Below are positions 44,471 to 56,733 of a stretch of DNA of 64,000 nt, piece after piece (positions within the stretch are counted from its first letter, which is position 1; the number at the start of each line of letters is the position of its first letter). The notes under the pieces were generated by a model, which was not told the DNA's origin, did not search any database, and saw nothing but the letters and a program-made list of their open reading frames with translations. The DNA comes from Neorhizobium sp. (GTDB lineage: Bacteria; Pseudomonadota; Alphaproteobacteria; Rhizobiales; Rhizobiaceae), in contig JAPWKC010000004.1 of assembly GCA_028283725.1 (NCBI GenBank), positions 1,612,001-1,676,000 of the forward strand, given 5' to 3'. Made by a program: the position numbers and the translations under genes.

Positions 44471-44782
44471 ATGCCGGAGATCCACGCCATGGGCGAAGAG
44501 CCGCTGCTTTTGCGTTTCGACAGCCGGGATGAGGCCCTCAGCGTGCTTGCCGGGGCAGGCATTCCGCTTGTCGAGACGATCGGCAACGGGGGCATTCCAC
44601 ACGGCACCGCCATTGCCGTCGGCTACGCTTTCGATGCCGCGGCAACCCGCCCGAGCCGTCGCGGCGAGATGGTGGAGTTCGAGGGAGAACCCGTCGAACT
44701 GAAAGCGCTCGCGCAAGCATTTCACGTTCTTCTGACATGGAAGGGGGAACCACCGGCTGTAATATCGCGTTACATCACGTGA
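44471..44782 (+). CDS. Hypothetical, possibly phage/GTA-associated
   Basis: ORF follows the spike-base gene by 14 bp; no recognised motif. Confidence 0.5.
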   Translation: MPEIHAMGEEPLLLRFDSRDEALSVLAGAGIPLVETIGNGGIPHGTAIAVGYAFDAAATRPSRRGEMVEFEGEPVELKALAQAFHVLLTWKGEPPAVISRYIT

Positions 44783-44873
44783 TCACCCTCGTCGGAGGAA
44801 GGCTGAAACGGGCGAATGCGTCCTGAAACAGCGCATATTCCGATGATAAATGTCCGATGTTCGGACTTTGGTA

Positions 44874-44919
44874 GGGCAAGTCGGCAAGCAATTATTAGCT
44901 TGTCGATGCTAGCTTGCCC
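44874..44919. promoter_or_regulatory. Complex hairpin in the 5' region of a small membrane-protein gene
   Basis: GGGCAAG-TCGGCAAGC-AATTATTA-GCTTGTCGA-TGCTAG-CTTGCCC. Confidence 0.5.
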
Positions 44920-44942
44920 TCACGAAGAGAAGGAGTGACAAC

Positions 44943-45173
44943 GTGCTTTTCCTGACCGCTACAGGCATCGGCTTTGCCGCGGGCATGATGCGGTCGGCGT
45001 TTTGCATAGCGCTGACCGGAGTGCTGATCGTTGCAGCTTTCGCGCTGGCGACGCTGATGAGCGTTGGGCCTGCGCACTACTTCCACCTGTTATACGCCAT
45101 ATTGGGCTATAATTTCGGCATCGTGATGCTTGTTGCAAGCTATGCCCTGTTCAGCCGGCACCGTACGGCCTGA
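44943..45173 (+). CDS. Small membrane protein (76 aa)
   Basis: Two hydrophobic segments, GGAG RBS upstream. Confidence 0.55.
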   Translation: MLFLTATGIGFAAGMMRSAFCIALTGVLIVAAFALATLMSVGPAHYFHLLYAILGYNFGIVMLVASYALFSRHRTA

Positions 45174-45287
45174 GCCTTTTCGGCCACAATTTCCCACATG
45201 ATCCGAAGGCGGCGCCCGCAGGGGATGCCGCCTTTTTGACGTTCTGGTGGTTTTCAGGCTTTGCCGATCCGGCTTGCCGCGAGGCGG

Positions 45288-47099
45288 TCAGGGTGCCGGC
45301 GGGATGACCTTGAAGATGCGAAAGCCATCCACAACGCCACCCACGGGTTCGAGATAGCCCGGCACATTGCCCTTGTTCAGCGCCGCATAGAGGCTTTCCG
45401 GCTTCAGTCTGATGATGGATTCCGTCTGCGGGTCGCTGTTGCAGAAAGCCAGGATCGTCGCGCCCGACTGGCGGATGGTCGCGACGGCATCTTCTGGCCT
45501 TGCCATTCCCACATGAAGCTCGGCAAGCATGCCCGCCTGATTGCGATGGTAGGGGCCGGTGAGCACGCGCTGACCGGTATAACGCAAGATCCCGGCGCCG
45601 GAATTGGAAGGCGCAAGGACCGTGCCTGCGGGAAGTTCGTTCAGTGCCTTCATCATGGCGGGGCCACCGCAAACGACCTCCTGCGCACCACCCGCCGTGC
45701 CGAGGACGGTGATGTCGAGTTTTCCCACACCTTCCTTGACCAGAACGCCCGCAACGCCCCAGACGACCGGGACGGAGGCCAGAACCGTCAGGATATACGC
45801 GGCGGCGATGCTCGGGTTTTCGGGGTCCCGGCCGCTCACCTTGCGCAGATCCGCGATCAGCAAAGACAGCGGCAGGATGCTCAGCAGGCTGGCGAAGAAG
45901 GAATTGCGCACCTGAATGAGCGAGACGCCCCATTCGGCTGCGACGAGCATGAACAGGAGCAGATGCAGGCCCGCATCGCGCCGCATCCACATGCGGCTGG
46001 CGCAGACGGCGAGCGCGAAGAAACCGACGATGTAATAACCACCGAAAGTTTCCGGCGCGACGACGATCTCTTTCCAGGCGGGCCGAGCTTCCGAGACGCC
46101 GTTCAGCCACATGGTGACGAGAAGCGGATCGAGATTGCCGAGCGGATCGCCAAGGCATTGCGGTGCGACAAGCTTTGCGGTTGCCAGAACGATGATGCCG
46201 AGGCCGGCGGTCGACAGGAGGCGGCCGAGCCGGCCTATGCTTGCCGGCAGGCAGGCGATGATGAAGAAACCCGCTCCGCCGATTGCCGTCAGCGAGAAGA
46301 AGCCGAGCGAAAGGTTGTCGCAGGTGACAGCCGAGTAGGCCGATGGCGGCACCGTTACAAAGAAGGCGGCAGCGATGGAAAGCGCCAGCGTGAGACCGAA
46401 GGCGCGGCCGGCCGAGGCGAAATCGGCGCCCTGCCATACCCAGCGGATGACGACGCAGATACAGGCAACAGCGACGAAAGGCACCGTTTCGGCACCGATT
46501 GCGATGGCAAGGGCTGCGGCAAGACCGGCCACGGCATGCGACCATGCGCGCGCCCGCGGATCGACCAGCATGGCAACGACCCACAGGGTCAGAACCATCT
46601 GGACATTGTGATGATCAATGGCGCCCGGTTTGAACTTGGCGCAGGTGACGACGAAGAGGACGCCAAAGCCGAGCGCGATATGCATGGTGGCGATGCCGCC
46701 GATCCAGCGGGCTGCAAGCGCCAGCGGCCAGAGAAGCGGGCCGACAAGCAGAAGCGGCCAGGCGACGGCCGCCGCCCCTTCCGCCATGTCTCGGCTATCG
46801 AAGAAGAGCGAGAAGAAGCGGATCAGGAGCGAAATCGGCAGATCGATGAAACGCGACCAGTGCATCAGCGTGCCGGGCGCAATGCCGAGCCTGTACTGCA
46901 TCAGATCGAACCAGCCCTGGCCGTTCAGGAAATCACGGACTTCCACGAGGCGCATCGCATCGTCATTGTCGGGGCCGATCAGGTCCTTGGCGTTCGGCAG
47001 CGTGAGGGCAAGGGCAACGATCACTGCCACCAGCCAGTAAAGCAGGACGGAGGGCGCCAACCGGTGAAGCAAAGACGCGTGGTTGCGCGCGCTCTTCAT
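45288..47099 (-). CDS. Polytopic membrane protein, glycosyltransferase GT39/ArnT-like
   Basis: GPDNDDAMRLVEVRDFLNGQGWFDLMQYRLGI followed by multiple TM segments. Confidence 0.65.
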   Translation of the reverse strand: MKSARNHASLLHRLAPSVLLYWLVAVIVALALTLPNAKDLIGPDNDDAMRLVEVRDFLNGQGWFDLMQYRLGIAPGTLMHWSRFIDLPISLLIRFFSLFFDSRDMAEGAAAVAWPLLLVGPLLWPLALAARWIGGIATMHIALGFGVLFVVTCAKFKPGAIDHHNVQMVLTLWVVAMLVDPRARAWSHAVAGLAAALAIAIGAETVPFVAVACICVVIRWVWQGADFASAGRAFGLTLALSIAAAFFVTVPPSAYSAVTCDNLSLGFFSLTAIGGAGFFIIACLPASIGRLGRLLSTAGLGIIVLATAKLVAPQCLGDPLGNLDPLLVTMWLNGVSEARPAWKEIVVAPETFGGYYIVGFFALAVCASRMWMRRDAGLHLLLFMLVAAEWGVSLIQVRNSFFASLLSILPLSLLIADLRKVSGRDPENPSIAAAYILTVLASVPVVWGVAGVLVKEGVGKLDITVLGTAGGAQEVVCGGPAMMKALNELPAGTVLAPSNSGAGILRYTGQRVLTGPYHRNQAGMLAELHVGMARPEDAVATIRQSGATILAFCNSDPQTESIIRLKPESLYAALNKGNVPGYLEPVGGVVDGFRIFKVIPPAP

Positions 47100-47339
47100 C
47101 GACAAACCATCATTCGCCAGGCCTTCTGCCATCGATAAGCACTTCCTATGCTTCAAAGAATGGCCGGACCTTAAGCACAAGGACATTACCAACTGGGAAA
47201 CGGAATTGGCCGCGCCGATCAACTCTGCGCCATTTTTTGCCGGCCGTCCGTGGTTTCAACCGGACCTTAACCTCCCCTCGCCGATAGTGGGGCAAGATGC
47301 GGGAAAAGATCCCGGATCGCGGTTTTCTTTAGTATCCGA

Positions 47340-48369
47340 GTGAAAATCATGACCGATGTGCCTGCCGGCGACCTCGATATCGCCGTCCTCCTGCCCTGCT
47401 ACAACGAAGCGGCGACGATCGAGGCGGTCGTCAAGGGATTTGCCGAGGCGCTGCCGGGCGCGCGCATCTATGTCTACGACAACAATTCCACCGACGGCAC
47501 GGCGCTGAAGGCGATGCTGGCCGGCGCGCATGTGATGCGCGAGCGCCGCCAGGGCAAGGGCCATGTGGTGCGCCGGATGTTTGCCGATATCGATGCCGAC
47601 ATCTACATCATGGCCGATGGCGACGGGACCTATTCTCCAAAGGATGCCGAAGACCTGATCCGCACGCTCGTCACCGAGCGTGCCGACATGGTTGTCGGCA
47701 CGCGCCGCGGCGTGCATGACGATGCCGGACGACAGGGCCACGCCGCCGGCAACCGGATCTTCAACGTGCTCTACCGGTCGATCTTCGGCCGTGATTTCAC
47801 CGATATCTTTTCCGGCTACCGGGTGTTTTCGCGCCGCTTCGTGAAGAGCTTTCCGGCCGTCTCCGGCGGGTTCGAGATCGAGACGGAAATGTCGGTGCAT
47901 GCCTCACGGCTGAAATTGCCGGTCTACGAGACTCGAGCTCGATTACGGCCGCCGGCCGGAGGGCTCGCATTCGAAGCTCTCGACCTTCCGCGACGGATTC
48001 AAGATCCTCTTCATGTTCGCCATGCTGATGAAGGAAACGCGGCCCTTCGCCTTTTTCGGCACGATCAGTGCCGCATTGATGCTTTCGAGCCTTGCCTTCA
48101 TGGCGCCGGTGCTGATCGCCTATTTCGAGACGGGCCTCGTCGACCGTATGCCGACCTGGGTGTTCTCGCTGGTGCTGATGATGAGCTCGCTTCTGGTGCT
48201 GACCGCCGGGCTGATCCTCGATTCCGTGTCGCGCGCACGCGCCGAGGTGCTGCGCATCCACTACATGTCGCTGCCGCACCGGAGTGAAATGCCTTTGGGC
48301 GAAAAGCCGGCAACGACGATGAAGCCGAAAGGCAATCAGCGGCGGCGGAGCGAAAAGAGCGCCGCATGA
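47340..48369 (+). pseudogene. GT2 family (DPM1-like) glycosyltransferase with apparent 1-nt frameshift at about 47931-47936
   Basis: Frame A: AVLLPCYNEAATIEAVVKGF...FEIETEMSVHASRLKLPVYE; frame B resumes ELDYGRRPEGSHSKLSTFRDGFKILFMFAMLMKETRPFAFFG. Confidence 0.85.
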
Positions 48370-48740
48370 AGCGCATCCTCTGGTTTCTTCTGGCGGGTGG
48401 CGGCGGCTTCATCATCGATGCGGGCCTGACGCATGTTCTGATCACGGCGGCGCATGTCAGCCCGTTTCATGCGCGCATTCCGGCGATCCTCTGCGCCATG
48501 GCCTTTACATGGTTCGTCAACCGCAGCCGCACGTTCGAGCCTTCGCGCCATTCGCTGGCCGTCGAGGGATTTCGCTACTGGGCCGTCGGCATCACCTCGG
48601 CGCTTTTGAACTATGCCGTCTATTCGGCACTGATCTATCACCTGCCGATGCTGCAGCCGATCGCCGCCGTGGTCCTGTCTTCGGCCTCGGCGACGCTCTA
48701 CAGCTTTTTCGGCTATTCCCGCTTCGTGTTTCGCCAGTAA
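48366..48740 (+). CDS. GtrA family protein
   Basis: GGGGFIIDAGLTHVLI...FTWFVNRSRTFEP...GYSRFVFRQ; ATGA overlap with upstream GT2. Confidence 0.85.
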   Translation: MKRILWFLLAGGGGFIIDAGLTHVLITAAHVSPFHARIPAILCAMAFTWFVNRSRTFEPSRHSLAVEGFRYWAVGITSALLNYAVYSALIYHLPMLQPIAAVVLSSASATLYSFFGYSRFVFRQ

Positions 48741-48762
48741 GGCCGGCGGACAGGCGCAGTGA

Positions 48763-49749
48763 TCAGACGGTCTCCCAGCCTTCCTTTTCGGATGCGCGGT
48801 AGATGGCGTCTATGAAGCGCTGGTTGGCGTGGGAGCTTTCGAGCGGCAGAACGGCCGAGATCTCGCCCGCGGCCGCCTTTGCGAAGGCTTCGACCTGGCG
48901 CTTGTACTGGCGGCTGTCGGGGAAGCGAAAGATCTGCGCCTGCTGGTGGTTCTGGTTCGACAACTCGATTTCTTCGGCACCGTAACGATTGGCATTGAAG
49001 GGCGATTTCACCTCGATAAACCCCTCGGTGCCATGGAAGACCATGACCTGGCGGGCAGCCATCTGGGTCGCGACATAGAATGTCATGTCGAACGTGCCGA
49101 AATCTGCCTTCACATTGGCGTAGATATCCGTGCCGAAATCCGCATCGCGCTCGATGGTCGATTTGACGCGCAGAGGCTCGGCACCTGTGGCAAAACGGGT
49201 GGCGATGGTTGGGTAGACGCCGATATCGGGAAGCGCGCCGCCGCCGAGTTCGGGAATGTTGCGCATGTTGCCCGGATCGCGGTTGAAATAGCTGAAGGCA
49301 CCCTGAACATGACGCAGGCGTCCGATGGCGCCTTCAGCAAGAAGCGCCTTCACCTTGGCCCAGACCGGCGCATAGGTGACCATGAAGGCTTCCGAGATGA
49401 CGACGCCGGTGCGGTCGCGTACGGCGATCAGGTCCTTGATCTCTTGCGCCTTGAGGGCAAGCGGCTTTTCGACCAGAACATGCTTTCCGGCTTCGGCTGC
49501 CTTTTTCGACCATTCCACATGCTGGCTGGTGGGCAGCGGAATATAGACGGCATCGATGACATCGGACGACAGCATCTCCTCATAGGACCCGAAGGCATGC
49601 GGGGCGCCGAACCGCGCGGCCAGATCCTTCGCCTTTTGCAGATCGCGGCTGGCAAAAGCCGAGATGACGCAGTTTTCCGCATCCTGAATAGCCGGTGCGA
49701 CGAGTTCGCGACCGATCTTGGCCGTCGACAGAATTCCGAAGCGCAGCAT
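48763..49749 (-). CDS. Gfo/Idh/MocA family oxidoreductase
   Basis: [48 protein letters not shown]. Confidence 0.9.
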   Translation of the reverse strand: MLRFGILSTAKIGRELVAPAIQDAENCVISAFASRDLQKAKDLAARFGAPHAFGSYEEMLSSDVIDAVYIPLPTSQHVEWSKKAAEAGKHVLVEKPLALKAQEIKDLIAVRDRTGVVISEAFMVTYAPVWAKVKALLAEGAIGRLRHVQGAFSYFNRDPGNMRNIPELGGGALPDIGVYPTIATRFATGAEPLRVKSTIERDADFGTDIYANVKADFGTFDMTFYVATQMAARQVMVFHGTEGFIEVKSPFNANRYGAEEIELSNQNHQQAQIFRFPDSRQYKRQVEAFAKAAAGEISAVLPLESSHANQRFIDAIYRASEKEGWETV

Positions 49750-49980
49750 CTGGCTTCTCCCCTTCACTGTTTCTCAAGGCCAGCATAGGGGCGATGCCAC
49801 CCTCTCGGCAACCAGCCCAATGTGGCGGACGTCATTGAAGCACGATGCGCCAAGCTCGGGTAAAAAATCGATGACATGCAAACTTCAGGGGTTTTTCCGC
49901 CGACAACATCCGCTAGTTTCCTCGGGATCGACTTTCCTTTGCCAATCCCCTGAAGATTTTAAAAACACCTGGAGATCACC

Positions 49981-50928
49981 ATGGAGCTTCGCCCGCTCGG
50001 CCGCACCGGCCTTTCCATTTCCCCCGTCGTCTTCGGCGGCAACGTGTTCGGCTGGACCGCCGACGAAAAGACTTCGTTCGACCTGCTAGACCAGTTCTTC
50101 GGCGCAGGCTTCAACACGATCGATACGGCCGACGTCTATTCCAAATGGGTGCCGGGCCATGCCGGCGGCGAGAGCGAGACAGTGATCGGCAACTGGCTGA
50201 AACGTGGCACGGTTGCCCGCGACAAGGCCGTGATCGTCACCAAGGTCGGCCATCCCTCGATGAACGACGACAGGCTGAAGGCTCGCTGGATCGTCAAGGC
50301 GGCGGAGGATTCTCTCACCCGTTTGAACACCGACTATATCGACCTCTATCTGTCGCATTTTCCCGACGACAGCACGCCGCATGAGGAAACGCTGGGCGCC
50401 TACCAGAAACTCAAGGATGAGGGCAAGATCCGCGCCGTCGGTTGCTCCAACTACAGCGCCGAGCAGCTGAAGGCCGCGCTGGAGGCCTCGGAAAAGAACG
50501 GCCTGCCGCGCTACGACGTGCTGCAGCCGGAATATAATCTCTATACCCGCAACACGTTCGAAGGGCCAATTGCCGATCTCTGCATTGCCGAAGATATCGG
50601 CGTGATCAGCTATTACGCGCTGGCCGCCGGCTTCCTCACCGGCAAGTATCGCAAGCCCGAGGATGCCGAGGGCAAGGCGCGCGGATACCGCATTCCCGAC
50701 TATATCAACGAGCGCGGCCTGAAGATCCTGGCGGCACTTGACGATGTTGCCGCCGAAACCGGCGCCGGCCTTGCCTCGATCGCGATCGCCTGGGTGGCGG
50801 CACGGCCGGGCATCACCGCCCCGATCGCCAGCGCCACCAGCCCGCGGCAGCTCGAAGCGCTGATCGCCGCCGGAAACCTGACCCTGACCGACGCGCAGAT
50901 CGCCAAGCTGACTGCCGCCGGCGCCTGA
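49981..50928 (+). CDS. Aldo/keto reductase
   Basis: LRPLGRTGLSISPVVFGGNVFGW; NTIDTADVYS; DYIDLYLSHFPD. Confidence 0.92.
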   Translation: MELRPLGRTGLSISPVVFGGNVFGWTADEKTSFDLLDQFFGAGFNTIDTADVYSKWVPGHAGGESETVIGNWLKRGTVARDKAVIVTKVGHPSMNDDRLKARWIVKAAEDSLTRLNTDYIDLYLSHFPDDSTPHEETLGAYQKLKDEGKIRAVGCSNYSAEQLKAALEASEKNGLPRYDVLQPEYNLYTRNTFEGPIADLCIAEDIGVISYYALAAGFLTGKYRKPEDAEGKARGYRIPDYINERGLKILAALDDVAAETGAGLASIAIAWVAARPGITAPIASATSPRQLEALIAAGNLTLTDAQIAKLTAAGA

Positions 50929-50966
50929 TACGACAAAGCGCTCTTGTGCCGCCTACGCGCCATCGT

Positions 50967-52993
<2,027 letters not shown>

Positions 52994-53120
52994 AGGCGTC
53001 AGGCTTTGCGATGGGGTATGCGGCTGTGCCGTGTGCCCCATTCTCCCCGAGAGATCGCCAAACCTGCTTCTGCCCTCCCCGCCATCGTGCTAAAATACGA
53101 GCGAAACCGGAGGAGACGGC

Positions 53121-53480
53121 ATGTCGGAGGATCAGGCAGTCGAGGCGGTCGTGCATCTTTATGTGGAGGGCATGGCCTTTGCGCATGAGGGGGCGCTGCG
53201 AAAGGCGTTTCACCCGCGCGCATCGATCATCGGCAATTACGAAGGTGCCGTCGAATGGCTGTCGCTCGACGAGTTCGTCGCGGCGGTCATTTCCGAAGGT
53301 GCTGCGCCGGCAGGCACGCAGCCGGTGATCCAGATCGAGACGCTCGACGTCACCGGCGATACGGCTTGCGTGAAGGTCGTCGATCACTTCGCCGGGATGC
53401 GGTTTTCCGACTATCTCTCGCTCTTGAAGATCGACGGGCGCTGGATGATCGTGGGAAAGCTTTATCACCTGCATTCGTAA
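53121..53480 (+). CDS. NTF2-like (putative lumazine-binding/SnoaL-type) protein
   Basis: YVEGMAFAHEGALRKAFHPRASIIG...DYLSLLKIDGRWMIVGKLYH. Confidence 0.85.
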   Translation: MSEDQAVEAVVHLYVEGMAFAHEGALRKAFHPRASIIGNYEGAVEWLSLDEFVAAVISEGAAPAGTQPVIQIETLDVTGDTACVKVVDHFAGMRFSDYLSLLKIDGRWMIVGKLYHLHS

Positions 53481-53491
53481 CGGGCGAAGGG

Positions 53492-53517
53492 CAGGCTCCG
53501 GGTAGAGGGAGCCTTTT
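53492..53517 (+). terminator. Terminator-like hairpin downstream of the NTF2-like gene
   Basis: AGGCTCC-GGGTAGAG-GGAGCCTTTT. Confidence 0.6.
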
Positions 53518-53531
53518 GCAGGGCCCGGCGA

Positions 53532-54164
53532 TCATCCCGCCGCCAGCGCCGGAAAACCGTCGTACCATTGTGCATGGCTGCCGTCATGGTTTGCCATGCC
53601 GGGCCTGGTCAGGATGCCGCGCGGCTCGGCATAGCTCGAGATGATCCGTTTCGGGCGCTCGTGCCACTGGATGTTGAAAGCCCAGAGTTTGGGGAAGAAT
53701 TCCATCGCCGCATAGGGCAGATGATCATGCACCCACCAGGCAATCCGCCGCCAGTCGCCGTTCTCCTGATGACGATCCCAGACGAAGGGGATGACGATGC
53801 AGGCGGTGGCGCCCATGAAGCCGTCCGCGTCGCGCCTGTCCCAGATGTGATGGGCGAAATTGCTGTCGTTGGAGGCGCAATTCAGACCGTTGGCATTGCC
53901 GAAACCGTTGACCTCGGCCGAGCGATAGGCGGATCGGATATGCAGGCGCCCGAATGTAGCCTGCAATGGCTCCAGCAGGTCCTCGCAAAGGCGGCTGCCG
54001 GCCGCGATCGCCAGATCCGGATCGTCGGGCACGTTGGACAAGCCATTGAGTGCGGCGATCTCGGAATAAAGAAAATCGCGCAGGAAGAAGTTTTCGGAAA
54101 GCCGCGCCCGACCGACTTCTTCAAGTCCTCGCATCGATCCCGGTTTGCGCATGCCTGTCTCCAC
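53532..54164 (-). CDS. Hypothetical protein with peptidase M15-like features
   Basis: LSENFFLRDFLYSEIAALNG...LLEPLQATFGRLHIRSAYRSAEVN pattern. Confidence 0.55.
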   Translation of the reverse strand: METGMRKPGSMRGLEEVGRARLSENFFLRDFLYSEIAALNGLSNVPDDPDLAIAAGSRLCEDLLEPLQATFGRLHIRSAYRSAEVNGFGNANGLNCASNDSNFAHHIWDRRDADGFMGATACIVIPFVWDRHQENGDWRRIAWWVHDHLPYAAMEFFPKLWAFNIQWHERPKRIISSYAEPRGILTRPGMANHDGSHAQWYDGFPALAAG

Positions 54165-54201
54165 TTGTCGGTAGGGGCGGTGCGGTCTTGCGCCTCACAC
54201 G

Positions 54202-54231
54202 AAAAAGCCTGCCCCGATGAGGGAGCAGGCT
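54202..54231 (-). terminator. Rho-independent terminator of pheST
   Basis: Minus strand AGCCTGC-TCCCTCATCGGG-GCAGGCTTTTTC. Confidence 0.8.
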
Positions 54232-54279
54232 AATCTCTGGTTTACGGCTATGCCACCCGTTTTGCGGGCGCCCCGGCAA

Positions 54280-56718
54280 TCAGGCGCGCAGCACGCCGCC
54301 GGTCGCCTTCACCACGTTGGCAACGATCTTGCCGGTCAGCGCCTCGAAATCCTCGTCCGTCAGGGTCTTGTCGACCGGCTGGATCTGCACTTCGATGGCA
54401 ACCGACTTCCTGCCTTCGCCAACGGACGCACCTTCGAAAATATCGAAGACGGTGACGGCGGTGATCAGCTTGCGGTCGGCGCTGGTGGCCGCCTTGACGA
54501 TGGCGCCGGCCTCGACGCCCGTCTCGACGACGAAGGCGAAGTCGCGCTTCACCGCCTGAAAGGGCGAAAGCTCCAGCGGCGGCTTGGTGCGGGTGGCCTT
54601 CTTCTTCGGCTCCTGCATGGCATCGAGATAGACCTCGAAGCCGCAGAGCGCGCCGGAGACATCAAGCGCCGACAGCGTCTTCGGATGGAATTCGCCAAAC
54701 GTGCCGAGGATCACTTTCGGCCCCATCTTGATCGTGCCGGAACGGCCCGGATGGTACCAGGAAGGACCACCCTGCTCGATCTGGACATTGGCCATGGGCA
54801 GGCCGCAGGCTTCCAGAACTGCCAGCGCATCGGCCTTGGCATCGAAGACATCGACCGGCTTGCCGCCGCCCTTGTCCTTGTTCGACCACAGCCGGCCGGC
54901 GCCGTTGATCGAGGCCGTGCCGCGGCGGATGCCGCCTGCAACGCGGCGCTGACCTTCCGGCGTGTCATTCTCGTAAGTGCCCGAGACTTCGAAAATCGCC
55001 ACGTCGCCAAAGCCCTTGTCGGCATTGCGCTGGGCGGCCGACAGAAGGCCCGGCAGAAGCGAGGGACGCATGTCCGACATGTCGGCTGCAATCGGATTGG
55101 CGAGCTTCAGCGCGGCAGAACCGCCGCCGAAGAGCTTTGCCTGATCTTCCGGGATGAAGGACCAAGTGACGGCTTCCAGCATGCCGCGCGCGGCAAGGGC
55201 GCGGCGCGCCGTGCGGGTGCGGATCTGCAGCGTCGTCAGGATGCGGCCGTTCACCGCCCCATGGCTTTCGAGCGGCTCCGGCTTGATCTTGTCGACGCCA
55301 TGCATGCGCATGACTTCCTCGACCAGATCGGCCTTGCCATCGACATCCGGGCGCCAGGACGGAACCTTGACCGACACGCGCTCGTCGGAAGAGCCTTCGA
55401 CGGTAAAGCCGAGGCGGGTGAGGATTTCGCGGCTCTCCGTCGTCGAGACGTCGAGGCCGGTCAGGCGCTTGACCTCGGAGAAGGGGAAATCGACGGTTTT
55501 CGCGTCAAAGCCCTTGTAGCCGATGATCTTTTCCTTCGTCGGCGTGCCGCCGCAGAGGTCGAGAACCAGCTGCGTGGTGCGATCGAGGCCGGGGATCATG
55601 TATTCGGGATCGATGCCACGCTCGAAACGGTAGCGGGCATCGGTGATGATGCCGAGCGCGCGGCCGGATTTGGCAATGTTGATCGGGTCCCACAGCGCCG
55701 ATTCGATCAGCACGTCGACGGTGTTCTCGTCGCAGCCGGAATGTTCGCCGCCCATGATGCCGCCGATCGATTCCACGCCATTGTCATCGGCGATGACGAC
55801 ATTGTTGGGGCCGAGCTTGTATTCGCGGGTATCGAGTGCCAGCACAGTCTCGCCGTCTTTCGCACGGCGGACGGTGAGATCGCCCTTCACCTTGGCAGCG
55901 TCGAAGACGTGCATCGGGCGGCCCTGGTCGAAGGTCATGTAATTGGTGATATCGACCAGCGCGTTGATCGGGCGAAGGCCGATCGCCTTGAGGCGGGTCT
56001 GCATCCAGGCCGGGCTCGGGCCGTTCTTCACACCGCGCACGAGGCGCAGGCCGAAGCCGGGGCAAAGCTTTTCGTCGTCGAGATCGATGGAAAGACCAAC
56101 CGTCGTGTCGCCTTCGAGCTTGAGCGCCGGTTTTGCGGAGACCTTCAGCGTGCCGAGGCCGGAGGCCGCCAGATCGCGGGCGATGCCGTAGATCGAGGTG
56201 CAGTCCGGGCGGTTGGGCGTGAGGTTGATCTCGATGACAGGATCGTCAATGCCGGCATAGGTCGCGAAAGAGGTGCCGACGGGCGCGTCTTCTGCAAGAT
56301 CGATGATGCCGTTATGATCTTCCGACATGTTGAGCTCTTTTTCCGAGCACATCATGCCGTGGCTTTCGACGCCGCGGATCTTTCCGACGCCAAGCGTCAC
56401 GTCGAGGCCCGGTACGTAATCGCCGGGGCGCGCGAGCGCACCGACCAGACCGGCGCGGGCATTCGGCGCGCCGCAGACGATCTGCAGCGGCTTGCCGCCG
56501 TTCACGTCAGGGCCGGCATCGACGGAAAGGACCTTCAGCCGGTCGGCTTCCGGATGCTGCACAGCCGTCAGGATTTTGGCGATGACGAAGGGCTTGTAGG
56601 CCGCCTTGTCATCGATATCCTCGACTTCGAGACCGATCGCCGTCAGGCGTTCGCAGATCTGATCGAGCGTGGCATCGGTCTCAAGATGATCCTTGAGCCA
56701 GGAAAGCGTGAATTTCAT
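54280..56718 (-). CDS. pheT: Phenylalanyl-tRNA synthetase beta subunit
   Basis: [35 protein letters not shown]... Confidence 0.97.
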   Translation of the reverse strand: MKFTLSWLKDHLETDATLDQICERLTAIGLEVEDIDDKAAYKPFVIAKILTAVQHPEADRLKVLSVDAGPDVNGGKPLQIVCGAPNARAGLVGALARPGDYVPGLDVTLGVGKIRGVESHGMMCSEKELNMSEDHNGIIDLAEDAPVGTSFATYAGIDDPVIEINLTPNRPDCTSIYGIARDLAASGLGTLKVSAKPALKLEGDTTVGLSIDLDDEKLCPGFGLRLVRGVKNGPSPAWMQTRLKAIGLRPINALVDITNYMTFDQGRPMHVFDAAKVKGDLTVRRAKDGETVLALDTREYKLGPNNVVIADDNGVESIGGIMGGEHSGCDENTVDVLIESALWDPINIAKSGRALGIITDARYRFERGIDPEYMIPGLDRTTQLVLDLCGGTPTKEKIIGYKGFDAKTVDFPFSEVKRLTGLDVSTTESREILTRLGFTVEGSSDERVSVKVPSWRPDVDGKADLVEEVMRMHGVDKIKPEPLESHGAVNGRILTTLQIRTRTARRALAARGMLEAVTWSFIPEDQAKLFGGGSAALKLANPIAADMSDMRPSLLPGLLSAAQRNADKGFGDVAIFEVSGTYENDTPEGQRRVAGGIRRGTASINGAGRLWSNKDKGGGKPVDVFDAKADALAVLEACGLPMANVQIEQGGPSWYHPGRSGTIKMGPKVILGTFGEFHPKTLSALDVSGALCGFEVYLDAMQEPKKKATRTKPPLELSPFQAVKRDFAFVVETGVEAGAIVKAATSADRKLITAVTVFDIFEGASVGEGRKSVAIEVQIQPVDKTLTDEDFEALTGKIVANVVKATGGVLRA

Positions 56719-56733
56719 GATCTTATCCCTCCC

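Noticed and set aside
43881-44471. 196-aa minus-strand ORF upstream of xseA
   Set aside because: Overlaps the spike-base gene on the opposite strand and has shadow-like composition.
45261-47138. 625-codon ORF antisense to the membrane glycosyltransferase-like gene
   Set aside because: Charged, repeat-like composition of a shadow ORF; the opposite strand encodes convincing TM segments.
47930-47940. XhoI/SacI-like ACTCGAGCTC at the GT2 frameshift as an engineered cloning scar
   Set aside because: The site arises from a single extra base in otherwise native sequence; no vector or marker DNA is nearby.
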